24,599 bases of DNA from Phocaeicola_A sp963625535. GTDB lineage: Bacteria > Bacteroidota > Bacteroidia > Bacteroidales > Bacteroidaceae. The position numbers were made by a program, and so were the translations under genes. Of this stretch, positions 14,974 to 23,729 are shown piece after piece. Within the stretch, counting starts at the first letter, position 1, and each line of letters opens with the position of its first letter. Location: contig CAVFUK010000084.1 of assembly GCA_963625535.1 (NCBI GenBank), positions 1-24,599 on the forward strand, given 5' to 3'. The notes below the pieces were generated by a model. The model was not told the origin of the DNA, ran no database searches, and saw only the letters and a program-made list of their open reading frames with translations.

Positions 14974-16943
14974 TACTTGGTGCCGACCGACAGACGGTAG
15001 ACGCCGAAGTAATGGGAGGGGAGTTGCAGGCTCAGTTGGTCAGCGGCCTCTATCTTCACAGGGCGCATGCGCGGCACGAGGGTCTCGCCCTCCAGCGTGT
15101 TGATGACCTTCAGGTCGTCGCTCTGCAGATAGGTGCAGGTGCCGGCCAGCAGTTGCTTCTTCTTCAGTCCGTTGAAGGTGAGGTCCACACGGGCCTCCTT
15201 ATCGGCGGCGTTCACCAGCTTGAGGATGATCTCTCCGGTGCGGCTATCCAGTGCGGCGGTGGCATAGAGTCCGTTCTGGCCGGTGACGGCAGCACCGTCC
15301 ATGGTCAGCTGCAGCACGTCGGTGCCGGCGTTCATACCGTAGAGTTGCTGCACGTAGTAGTTGGGTGTGCGCATCATCTTCAGGTTATCGAACCAGATGA
15401 GGTCGGGGTTCCACTGCCATCCGTCCACGTGGGCGAAGAGGGGTGCGTAGGTGGCCAGCTGCACCACGTCGGCGTTGCGCTCCAAGCCGGTCATGAAAGC
15501 GGCTTCGGAGAGGGCGGCCAGAAAGTTGTTGGCCTTGCCGGAGGAGTGGTCGTGCGAGGCGTACTCACCAGCGAACACCTTCGGGCCCTTGCGGTCGTAG
15601 CCGTCGTAGCGGGCGGCGTTGTCGAAGAACCACTGGGGCGGTTTATAGTAGTGCTCGTCCACGAGGTCCACCTTCAGCCGCTTCATCTCGGGCCACAGAT
15701 AGTCGAACTGCTCACCCTCGGCGCTAGGTCCGGAGGTGCCCACAATCTTTATCTCGGGATACTTGGCACGAATGGCTTTCATGAAGAGCTCGAGGCGCTC
15801 GGGGTAGACCTTGCCCCACTGCTCGTTGCCCACGGCCAGGAACTTCAGGTTGAAGGGTGCGGGGTGGCCCATGTCGGCACGCACCTTACCCCACTGGGAA
15901 TCCACCGGCCCGTTGGCGAACTCGATGAGGTCGAGCGCGTCCTGTATGTAGGGCTGCAGTTGGTCGAGGGGCACTTCCTCAGCACGCTCGTACTGGCAGG
16001 AGAGGCCGCAGCTGATGACCGGCAACGGCTCGGCGCCGATGTCCTCGCTCAGCTGGAAGAGTTCGAAGAATCCCATGCCGTAGCTCTGGTAATAGTCGGG
16101 GAAGAACTTGTGCGGGAAGGTGTAGTTCCAACGGTTGATGTTAACGGGGCGGTTCTCCACCGGACCCACGGAGTTCTTCCACTGGTAGCGGGTCTCCAGG
16201 ATGGTGCCCTCCACGATGCAGCCTCCGGGGAAGCGGAAGATGCCGGGGTGAAGGTCGTAGAGCGCCTGTGCCAGGTCGGCACGCAGGCCGTTCTCACGTC
16301 CCTTCCAGGTGTTGACGGGGAAGAGGGAGATGTGGTCCATGTCCACCGCACCGGCGGTGTTGAGCAGGATGCGCAGACGGCTGTGGGCGTCGGTGAAGGG
16401 GGCTACGAGGCGCAGCTCCACCTTCTTCCAGTCCTTGCCGCTGACTTCCACCTCTTGCTTCAGCTTATTGTTGTGGTGCGAGTCCACCAGCTCCACCTGC
16501 AGCTTCATCGGCGTGTCGGCGGTGGTGCGGGCGTAGAACGAGAGGCGGTAGGCCTCGTCCTTCTTCAGACCGATGCCTTTGAAGCCCTCGTTGTCGAGGC
16601 CGGCACGGGTGAGGGCACCGTCGTTGGTGATGCGCACGTAGTGGGGACAGCGGTCGAAGCAGGGGTTCTCGGTCATCACCTGCACGTTGCCGTAGGGCAC
16701 CCAGCCCGTGAAGGGTTGGGGGAACTCGAAGGAGCGGTTCTTCACCAGCTCGGCGTAGAGTCCGCCGTCGGCACCGAAGTTGATGTCCTCGAAGAAGATG
16801 CCGTACATCGTCTTCTGTATCTGTGCCGTGGGCTTGGCCACGTTCACAGTCATCTGGCTGACGGCCTCTTGTGCCGACGAGAGGGTCGGCGCAAGGAGCA
16901 TGGCCAGCGCGAATAGTTTACCTATATTATAATAGCGCATCAT
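14973..16943 (-). CDS. Alpha-L-arabinofuranosidase, GH51, with CBM-like insert
   Basis: The 656-residue protein starts with a signal peptide (LAPTLSSAQ, cleavage near residue 24) and is exported to the periplasm or surface. MYGIFFEDINFGADGGLYAE (46-65) is the typical GH51 start. Residues about 75-210 form a carbohydrate-binding-like (CBM4_9 type) insert, and the barrel resumes at GIFRFPGGCIVEG (234-246). The acid/base is Glu374 in AVGNEQWG and the nucleophile is Glu460 in VFAGEYASH. A beta-sandwich follows to the end. The enzyme removes terminal arabinofuranosyl units from arabinan, arabinoxylan or arabinogalactan, keeping the anomeric configuration. It is the second gene of a two-gene operon, six bases after the other GH51. 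The two are only distantly related and differ in domain layout, so they probably act on different linkages. Confidence 0.95.
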   Translation of the reverse strand: MMRYYNIGKLFALAMLLAPTLSSAQEAVSQMTVNVAKPTAQIQKTMYGIFFEDINFGADGGLYAELVKNRSFEFPQPFTGWVPYGNVQVMTENPCFDRCPHYVRITNDGALTRAGLDNEGFKGIGLKKDEAYRLSFYARTTADTPMKLQVELVDSHHNNKLKQEVEVSGKDWKKVELRLVAPFTDAHSRLRILLNTAGAVDMDHISLFPVNTWKGRENGLRADLAQALYDLHPGIFRFPGGCIVEGTILETRYQWKNSVGPVENRPVNINRWNYTFPHKFFPDYYQSYGMGFFELFQLSEDIGAEPLPVISCGLSCQYERAEEVPLDQLQPYIQDALDLIEFANGPVDSQWGKVRADMGHPAPFNLKFLAVGNEQWGKVYPERLELFMKAIRAKYPEIKIVGTSGPSAEGEQFDYLWPEMKRLKVDLVDEHYYKPPQWFFDNAARYDGYDRKGPKVFAGEYASHDHSSGKANNFLAALSEAAFMTGLERNADVVQLATYAPLFAHVDGWQWNPDLIWFDNLKMMRTPNYYVQQLYGMNAGTDVLQLTMDGAAVTGQNGLYATAALDSRTGEIILKLVNAADKEARVDLTFNGLKKKQLLAGTCTYLQSDDLKVINTLEGETLVPRMRPVKIEAADQLSLQLPSHYFGVYRLSVGTK

Positions 16944-16949
16944 AGCGGG

Positions 16950-18503
<1,554 letters not shown>

Positions 18504-18541
18504 GTTTTTAATGGTTTAAATTGAAACTGATATCTAATACC

Positions 18542-18558
18542 TATCCATTCGATGGATA
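18542..18558 (-). promoter_or_regulatory. Hairpin at the 5' end of the GH51 mRNA
   Basis: TATCCAT and ATGGATA form a perfect 7-bp dyad with a 3-nt loop. It lies just after the predicted start of transcription (about 18562) and 39 nt before the ATG. It could be an operator or a 5' stem that protects the mRNA. Confidence 0.5.
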
Positions 18559-18568
18559 ATGACGTGGG

Positions 18569-18576
18569 CAAATATA
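18569..18576 (-). promoter_or_regulatory. -7 element of the GH51 operon
   Basis: TATATTTG on the minus strand matches TAnnTTTG. No TTTG is found 19-20 bp upstream. A weak -33 box is common for operons that need an activator. Confidence 0.5.
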
Positions 18577-18745
18577 ATGTTTCTTTTTGAATGCGCTAGC
18601 ATCCGCGCCACTAATTTACCTTCAATTCTTACGCTGGGCAGGGTAATTATTGTACGAGATACACTTCTGCCCCCGGTTTTGGCACTTCTACTTAACAAAG
18701 TTGCAAAATAATGGTTCAAATGGAGTGCACTTCGAATAAATGTTC

Positions 18746-18753
18746 TATATTTG
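18746..18753 (+). promoter_or_regulatory. -7 element of the first SLC13 transporter
   Basis: TATATTTG on the plus strand, 48 nt before the ATG at 18802, matches TAnnTTTG. No clear -33 box is seen. Together with the element at 18569-18576 it makes a divergent promoter region of about 170 bp; I see no gene in 18504-18801. Confidence 0.5.
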
Positions 18754-18801
18754 CGGAACGAAAGAATTTAAAGTAAACAACTCTAATCTGACACGTACGG
18801 T

Positions 18802-20592
18802 ATGGACTTTTCCCTCATTTATGCTCTGAAGGCCGACGCCTGGCTGACGATTGCCATCCTGGTGGTCATGTTTATCCTGTTGGCAAGGACCAAGATTCAA
18901 GCCGAGTTCATCTACATGGGGGCGATGGCTTGCCTCTTCATCACGGGCGTGCTCGACGCGCGCAAGACCTTCTCCAGCTTCACCGCCATCTCCGTGGTGA
19001 CGCTGGCCACGCTCTGCATCGTGATGTCGGGTGTGGTCCATAGCGGGGCGCTCAGTTGGATTATCGACAAGACGCTGGGCAAGCCTAAGAGGTACACGAC
19101 GGCGCTCATCCGCATGATGCTGACGGCCGCCATGTGCAGTGCCTTCGTGTTCGACTCGGTGGCCACCACCACCATGATGAAGAAGATAAAGGGATGGGCC
19201 AAGTCGCTCTCGCTGACTCCCTCCAAGCTGCTGTTGCCGCTGAGTTTCGCGGCCACGCTGGGAGGCATGTGCACCATGATAGGCTCGCCTAGCAACATAC
19301 TCATCTACAGTCTACTCTATCACTATCAGGACTTGCAGAACCACGTGTTCACGCCCCTCGTTCCGGGCCTCTGCTGTCTGGTGGCGGGCATCCTGGTCAT
19401 CCTCTTGACCCGACGCCTACTGCCCGAGCGCCGCACGGCACGCGACATTCTCGAGGAGATTGGCGAGTACACGGTGGAGTTCCTGGTGCCGGAGACGAGC
19501 GACCTAGCAGGTAAAAAGGTAGGCGAGGCCAACGTGCTGTTCGTCAACGGCGGACGGTTGATAGAGATCATGCGGGGCGAGGAGATGGAGATTATCTGCC
19601 CGGTGTCGCCCGACGAAATCATCCACGTGGGCGACCGGCTCATCTATGCGGGACAGGCGGACGTCATCATGGACATCCGCAACGACCACGAGCTGACGCT
19701 GGCGCAACCCATCCTCAGCACCAACGACCCGAAGCAGGAACACCAGTTCTACATGGCCTCGCTGCAGCACGACAGTCTGCTGGTGGGAGAGACCATGGAG
19801 TCGTGCGACTTCGAGGAGGTGCAGAACGCCGTGCTGGTGGCTGTCGTGCGCGAGGGCGAGCTGGTGGACGAGAACCCCTACAAGATAAAGCTCACCCACC
19901 AGGACGTGTTGCTGCTGGAAGGCTCGCCTAACCGCAAGCGCGTGTTGGAGAAGACCGCGTCGAGGGACCTCGTCTTCCTGGAGGAGCATGAGAAGCCTAA
20001 GAAAACCTTCCGCATCGCTCTGGCCATAGGCATCGTGGCACTGATGGTGTTGCTGGAGCAGTTCGGCTCCATGATACTGTTGCAGGCCGCGTTCCTGGCG
20101 GGGGTGCTGATGCTGATAACCCGCTGCTGCTCCACCACAGAGGCTTGGTACTCGTTCAACTGGAACACGATACTGGTCTTCGCCAGCTCGGTGGCGTTCG
20201 CCTTCGCCATACAGAAGACGGCCATCTCCTACGTGTTGGCCAAATGGATTGTCGGCCTGTGCGACGCTAACCCCATCTTGAGTCTTATCTGCCTCTGCCT
20301 GATGGCGAGCATCGCCACGGAGTTCGCCGCCAGCACCCTCATAACGGCCATCTTCTATCCGGTGGCCATGTCCACGGCGCTGACGCTGAGCGTGAGCTTC
20401 CTGCCCTTCGTGATCGCGCTGATGATAGCCAGCTCGTCGAACTTCATCTCGCCCCTCAGCTCGCCGAGCAACAAACTGGTCTACGGCGAGGGAGGCTACC
20501 GGACACTCGACTATCTGCCCGTCGGCATACTGATGAAGGTGGTGGTGCTGGCCGTGGAGGTGACCGCCATCCTCCTCTTCTTCGACATCTAA
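18802..20592 (+). CDS. SLC13-type permease with two RCK_C domains, atypical substrate motifs (copy 1)
   Basis: The 596-residue inner-membrane protein has an N-terminal membrane half (about 14-205), a cytosolic part with two TrkA-C/RCK_C-type domains (about 221-300 and 313-395, motif CPVSPDEIIHVGDRLIYAG), and a C-terminal membrane half (about 403-594). This layout is that of the SLC13/DASS permeases with TrkA-C domains, such as E. coli YfbS. They usually move anions (dicarboxylates, sulfate or similar) with Na+. The hairpin motifs that bind substrate differ from those of copy 2: GSPSN (161-165) replaces GTPPN, ATEFAASTLITAIFYP (505-520) replaces TTEFITDTAVAAIFYP, and SPLSSPSN (550-557) replaces TPIGAPSN. 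So it may carry a different substrate. The first gene of a tandem pair, it is followed by a 22-bp repeat array. Confidence 0.88.
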   Translation: MDFSLIYALKADAWLTIAILVVMFILLARTKIQAEFIYMGAMACLFITGVLDARKTFSSFTAISVVTLATLCIVMSGVVHSGALSWIIDKTLGKPKRYTTALIRMMLTAAMCSAFVFDSVATTTMMKKIKGWAKSLSLTPSKLLLPLSFAATLGGMCTMIGSPSNILIYSLLYHYQDLQNHVFTPLVPGLCCLVAGILVILLTRRLLPERRTARDILEEIGEYTVEFLVPETSDLAGKKVGEANVLFVNGGRLIEIMRGEEMEIICPVSPDEIIHVGDRLIYAGQADVIMDIRNDHELTLAQPILSTNDPKQEHQFYMASLQHDSLLVGETMESCDFEEVQNAVLVAVVREGELVDENPYKIKLTHQDVLLLEGSPNRKRVLEKTASRDLVFLEEHEKPKKTFRIALAIGIVALMVLLEQFGSMILLQAAFLAGVLMLITRCCSTTEAWYSFNWNTILVFASSVAFAFAIQKTAISYVLAKWIVGLCDANPILSLICLCLMASIATEFAASTLITAIFYPVAMSTALTLSVSFLPFVIALMIASSSNFISPLSSPSNKLVYGEGGYRTLDYLPVGILMKVVVLAVEVTAILLFFDI

Positions 20593-20610
20593 GGCAAGGC
20601 CGCTACCACT

Positions 20611-20676
20611 TCGCTGACCAGAGAAATTTATCTCCCTAGTCAGGAAAAAATATTTCCCTAGTTAGGAAAATAGAGA
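20611..20676. repeat. Three-unit dyad array, exact 22-bp period (family V)
   Basis: The motif TCCCTAGTnAGGaAAA starts at 20633 and 20655, 22 bp apart, with a weaker copy (TCGCTGAC) at 20611, also 22 bp before. The best unit, TTTCCCTAGTTAGGAAA (20653-20669), is an imperfect dyad with CCTA and TAGG arms. The array lies between the two transporter genes, about 30 nt upstream of the -7 element of the second. Confidence 0.75.
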
Positions 20677-20706
20677 AGCCAAAGGTGGAGGCTCGAAATA
20701 ATTATC

Positions 20707-20714
20707 TATATTTG
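20707..20714 (+). promoter_or_regulatory. -7 element of the second SLC13 transporter
   Basis: TATATTTG, 45 nt before the ATG at 20760, fits TAnnTTTG; no TTTG lies 19-20 bp upstream. The second copy thus seems to have its own promoter in addition to any read-through. Confidence 0.5.
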
Positions 20715-20759
20715 CAAAGGCAAAAAACTCTCAACTACAAACAGACACACACATAAGCT

Positions 20760-22559
20760 ATGGATTTTATCGTACTGACTTCCCTACTCTCCTCGCTGAA
20801 GGCTGAGGCATGGATTACACTTGCCATTCTCATTGTCATGTTCATCCTCCTGCTGAAGACGAAGATCCCTTCGGAGTTCGTCTACTTCGGCACGATGGCC
20901 AGCCTCTACATCACGGGGGCGCTCAGCGAGAAGGAGACCTTCTCCAGCTTCTCCACCATCGCGGTGGTGACCGTGGGTGTGCTCTACGTAGTGATGGCCG
21001 GCCTCATCCACACCGGCGTGCTCAACTGGGTGATTGACAAGACACTGGGCAAGCCCCGGCAATACTCCTCGGCGCTGTTTCGCATGATGGTGCCGGCGGC
21101 ACTGTGCAGCGCCATCATATTCAACTCCGTAGTCACCACAGTGTTCATGAAGAAGATCAAGGCCTGGGCACGGTCGCTCAACCTGGCACCCTCGAAGATG
21201 CTGCTGCCGCTGAGCTACGCGGCCGGTCTGGGTGGTGTCTGCACCATCATCGGTACCCCGCCCAACATCCTGCTCAGCAGCATGGTGCGCCACGACCTGA
21301 GCATCCAGATGGACTTCTTCGCACCGTTCATCCCCGGCATCTGCTGTGTCATGGCCGGCATACTGGTCCTCATCTTGTTCAGACGACTGTTGCCCGACCG
21401 ACGCACGCCCCAGGAGATTTTCGAGGAGGCGCACGAGTATACCGTGGAGTATCTGGTGCCGGAGGACAGCTACCTGGTGGGCAAGACCGTGGAAGAGACG
21501 AAACTGCTGATTGTCGAAGGCGGACGGTTGGCGGAGATTGTGCGCGACGGCAAGAAGGTGATTTGCCCGGTATTGTCCGATGAGACGATAGAGCAGGGCG
21601 ACCGCCTGATCTACGCCGGACGGGCAGACGAGCTCATGCAGCTGAGGAAGACCCACGAGCTGGCCATGGCAGAACCCATCTTCAGTGTGAAAGAGCCAAC
21701 CATGAAGCGTCAGTTCTACTCGGCCTCGCTGCAGCACGACAGTCTGTTGGGAGGCTACTCCATGAGCAACTGCGACTTCGAGTCGAACCACAACGCCGTG
21801 CTGCTGGCCGTGGTGCGCGAGGGCGAACTGCTCGACGAGAATCCCTATAAAGCGAAGCTAGGTTTCCAGGACGTGCTGCTCTTCGAGGGCAGCCCCGACC
21901 AGAAGCGTGTGTTGGAGAAGACCGCCGCCAAAGACCTCATCTTCGTGGACTCTATCTACTCGCCCAAGTATGGTGTACGCACGCTGGTGTCGTTCCTCAT
22001 CGTGGTGGCGATGATTCTGCTGCAACACTTCGGTGTGATGACGCTGCTGCAGTCGGCCCTGCTAGCCGCCGTGGCCATGATGGTCACCTACTGCTGCACC
22101 ACCACCCAGGCTTGGCACGCCATCAACTGGAACACCATCATGATATTCGCCAGCTCCATCGCCATCGCAGTGGCGGTGCAACACTCGGGCATCTCCTACC
22201 TGATAGCCAAGGAGATAGTCACCATCAGCGGCTGGAACCCCATAGCGGCCATCGTCTGCATCTGCGTGTTGGCCAGCATCACCACGGAGTTCATCACCGA
22301 CACTGCCGTGGCCGCCATCTTCTATCCGATAGCACTGACGACGGCCCTGCTGCTCGGCCAAGACGCCGTGCCGTTCATGATCGCGCTGATGATAGCGGTG
22401 TCCACCTGCTTCGCCACCCCCATAGGCGCACCCAGCAATCGGTTGGTCTACAGCGAGGGCGGCTACCACCCCAACGACTATCTGGCCGTCGGCATCCTGA
22501 TGAAACTGGTGACCCTGGTAGTGAGCATCACCGTCATCTCGCTGCTCTACGACTTGTAA
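20760..22559 (+). CDS. SLC13-type permease with two RCK_C domains (copy 2)
   Basis: The 599-residue protein is a clear paralogue of copy 1 along its whole length (for example NPYKxKL..QDVLL, LEKTAxxDL, NWNTI.xFASS). The layout is the same: membrane half (about 15-210), two RCK_C domains (about 225-305 and 316-398, YSASLQHDSLL), and membrane half (about 405-597). Unlike copy 1 it keeps the usual SLC13 motifs IGTPPN (164-169), TEFITDTAVAAIFYP (509-523) and TPIGAPSN (553-560), so it is probably the ancestral, functional anion transporter. The substrate is unknown. It sits between copy 1 and an outer-membrane protein gene 121 nt downstream. Confidence 0.9.
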   Translation: MDFIVLTSLLSSLKAEAWITLAILIVMFILLLKTKIPSEFVYFGTMASLYITGALSEKETFSSFSTIAVVTVGVLYVVMAGLIHTGVLNWVIDKTLGKPRQYSSALFRMMVPAALCSAIIFNSVVTTVFMKKIKAWARSLNLAPSKMLLPLSYAAGLGGVCTIIGTPPNILLSSMVRHDLSIQMDFFAPFIPGICCVMAGILVLILFRRLLPDRRTPQEIFEEAHEYTVEYLVPEDSYLVGKTVEETKLLIVEGGRLAEIVRDGKKVICPVLSDETIEQGDRLIYAGRADELMQLRKTHELAMAEPIFSVKEPTMKRQFYSASLQHDSLLGGYSMSNCDFESNHNAVLLAVVREGELLDENPYKAKLGFQDVLLFEGSPDQKRVLEKTAAKDLIFVDSIYSPKYGVRTLVSFLIVVAMILLQHFGVMTLLQSALLAAVAMMVTYCCTTTQAWHAINWNTIMIFASSIAIAVAVQHSGISYLIAKEIVTISGWNPIAAIVCICVLASITTEFITDTAVAAIFYPIALTTALLLGQDAVPFMIALMIAVSTCFATPIGAPSNRLVYSEGGYHPNDYLAVGILMKLVTLVVSITVISLLYDL

Positions 22560-22680
22560 CGACCGGAGGAGAAACAGAAAACAATAGAGGAAAATCACTG
22601 AACAACATAGTACCAGAACCGCTGCTCCAGCCTATGCTAGGGCTAAGCGGACAACAAATTTCAGATTACAGATTACAGTT

Positions 22681-23358
22681 ATGAGAAAGAACTTCTTGAC
22701 AGGGGCTCTATGGAACGGGGCGCTGCTCGTCTTACTCTGCGGCAACAGCCTCGGCACGAAGGCTCAAGAGGCCACCCCCTTGAACCGCGACTTCGAAGTG
22801 ACGGGCGGCATAGGTCTGGTGTTGCCTGCCGTGGACAGCGACAAGAGCAACTTCGTGAGCAAGAACGGCAACCACTGTGGCTACGCCCTGCTGGCGGAGG
22901 GACGCTACCATCTCTCCGACGTGGTGGGTGTGGGCCTGCAGTACGACTACCTGCGCTCGGCCAAGTTCAGCGACAAGATGCACGTTCACTACGTGGGGCC
23001 GAACGTATCGTTGCGCCACCTCTTCAGCGACGACACGCAGGCGGTCTACATCAGCGCCGGCTGTGGATTCCTCAACTATCAGGACCGCGTCTACCCCTCG
23101 GGCAACCACAGCGCCAGTGTCTACAACAAGAACTATTTCGCCGTGGCCGCCGGCGTGGGCTATCAGTTCCGCCTGACCAACGACTTGGCCGGCACCGTCC
23201 GCATCGACGTGCTGACCGCCGACTGGTTTGTCAACCCCGATGGCCGCCTCTATAATCCCCACCCCGACTACGACGACCACAAGAACCACAACTGGTTCGA
23301 CAACGACATCACCTTCTTCCAGCTAAGCCTCGGCCTCACCTTCGGCTTCGGTGAATAA
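22681..23358 (+). CDS. Outer-membrane beta-barrel protein
   Basis: The 225-residue protein has a signal peptide (cleavage near GTKAQ|EA, residue 29) followed by alternating beta-strands with many aromatic residues (VGVGLQYDYLRSAK, YFAVAAGVGYQFRL). It ends in FFQLSLGLTFGFGE, a barrel-closing strand with a near-terminal Phe. That fits a small OmpA/OmpW-like 8-strand barrel. The function is not recognisable. It lies 121 nt after the SLC13 copy 2 on the same strand. Its leader holds a hairpin (CCGCT at 22619-22623 with AGCGG at 22646-22650) and a double AGATTAC just before the ATG. No own -7 element is seen, so it may share the transporter transcript. Confidence 0.75.
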   Translation: MRKNFLTGALWNGALLVLLCGNSLGTKAQEATPLNRDFEVTGGIGLVLPAVDSDKSNFVSKNGNHCGYALLAEGRYHLSDVVGVGLQYDYLRSAKFSDKMHVHYVGPNVSLRHLFSDDTQAVYISAGCGFLNYQDRVYPSGNHSASVYNKNYFAVAAGVGYQFRLTNDLAGTVRIDVLTADWFVNPDGRLYNPHPDYDDHKNHNWFDNDITFFQLSLGLTFGFGE

Positions 23359-23420
23359 CCGTAGGCTTCCGTCGGCTTGAGCGGACGCTCCGTGGAGAGG
23401 CAATTCACCCTCTCCCGGAA

Positions 23421-23508
23421 ACTACCCTTCGCATCGCCCAACACAATCGATTGTATGAGCCAAAACAATCGATTGTCTTGGGCAAAACAATTACATTGTT
23501 TTTGGCCA
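23421..23508. repeat. Palindrome array, exact 22-bp period (family W)
   Basis: The perfect 12-bp palindrome ACAATCGATTGT occurs at 23443-23454 and 23465-23476, and a third, ACAAT-TAC-ATTGT, at 23487-23499. All starts are exactly 22 bp apart. The gaps share a GCCAAA, GGCAAA or GGCCA tail, and a weak unit at 23421-23442 ends in GCCCAAC in the same phase. The array lies after the outer-membrane protein gene. The following 23509-23658 shows no gene or repeat. Confidence 0.85.
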
Positions 23509-23658
23509 CACGAGGTATAGCATTTTTATGTATAAGAAAGGGCTGAGGTCATCAAAATATGATTGGTTTTGTAGTATGTAGCTCCCCTATTAACGAGTAT
23601 ATAGGTCGTTTAGACAGTGACTTTATACGGCGAAATTAATGCCTTATTTTATATATGA

Positions 23659-23711
23659 GGAGAGAACTCCTAATCGGAACTTGCACCATTGGTTCCGATT
23701 AGGAGCTCTCC
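23659..23711. terminator. Strong bidirectional terminator hairpin
   Basis: CTCCTAATCGGAAC (23667-23680) pairs perfectly with GTTCCGATTAGGAG (23692-23705), and past a 2-nt bulge GGAGAG (23659-23664) pairs with CTCTCC (23706-23711). This gives 20 bp in total around an 11-nt loop. AT-rich runs flank both sides (TTTATATCT on plus, ATATATAAAATAAG on minus). It sits between the convergent outer-membrane protein gene and the sialidase-like gene. Confidence 0.8.
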
Positions 23712-23729
23712 TTTATATCTCTACGGAAG

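Noticed and set aside
14901..16916. Long plus-strand open frame (671 codons) across the GH51 gene
   Set aside because: It is antisense to a clear GH51 enzyme with both catalytic residues, and its translation is low-complexity with no recognisable domain. High GC makes such frames stay open.
18534..18719. Small minus-strand frame of 61 codons upstream of the GH51 operon
   Set aside because: It covers the likely promoter and the 5' hairpin and has no recognisable sequence.
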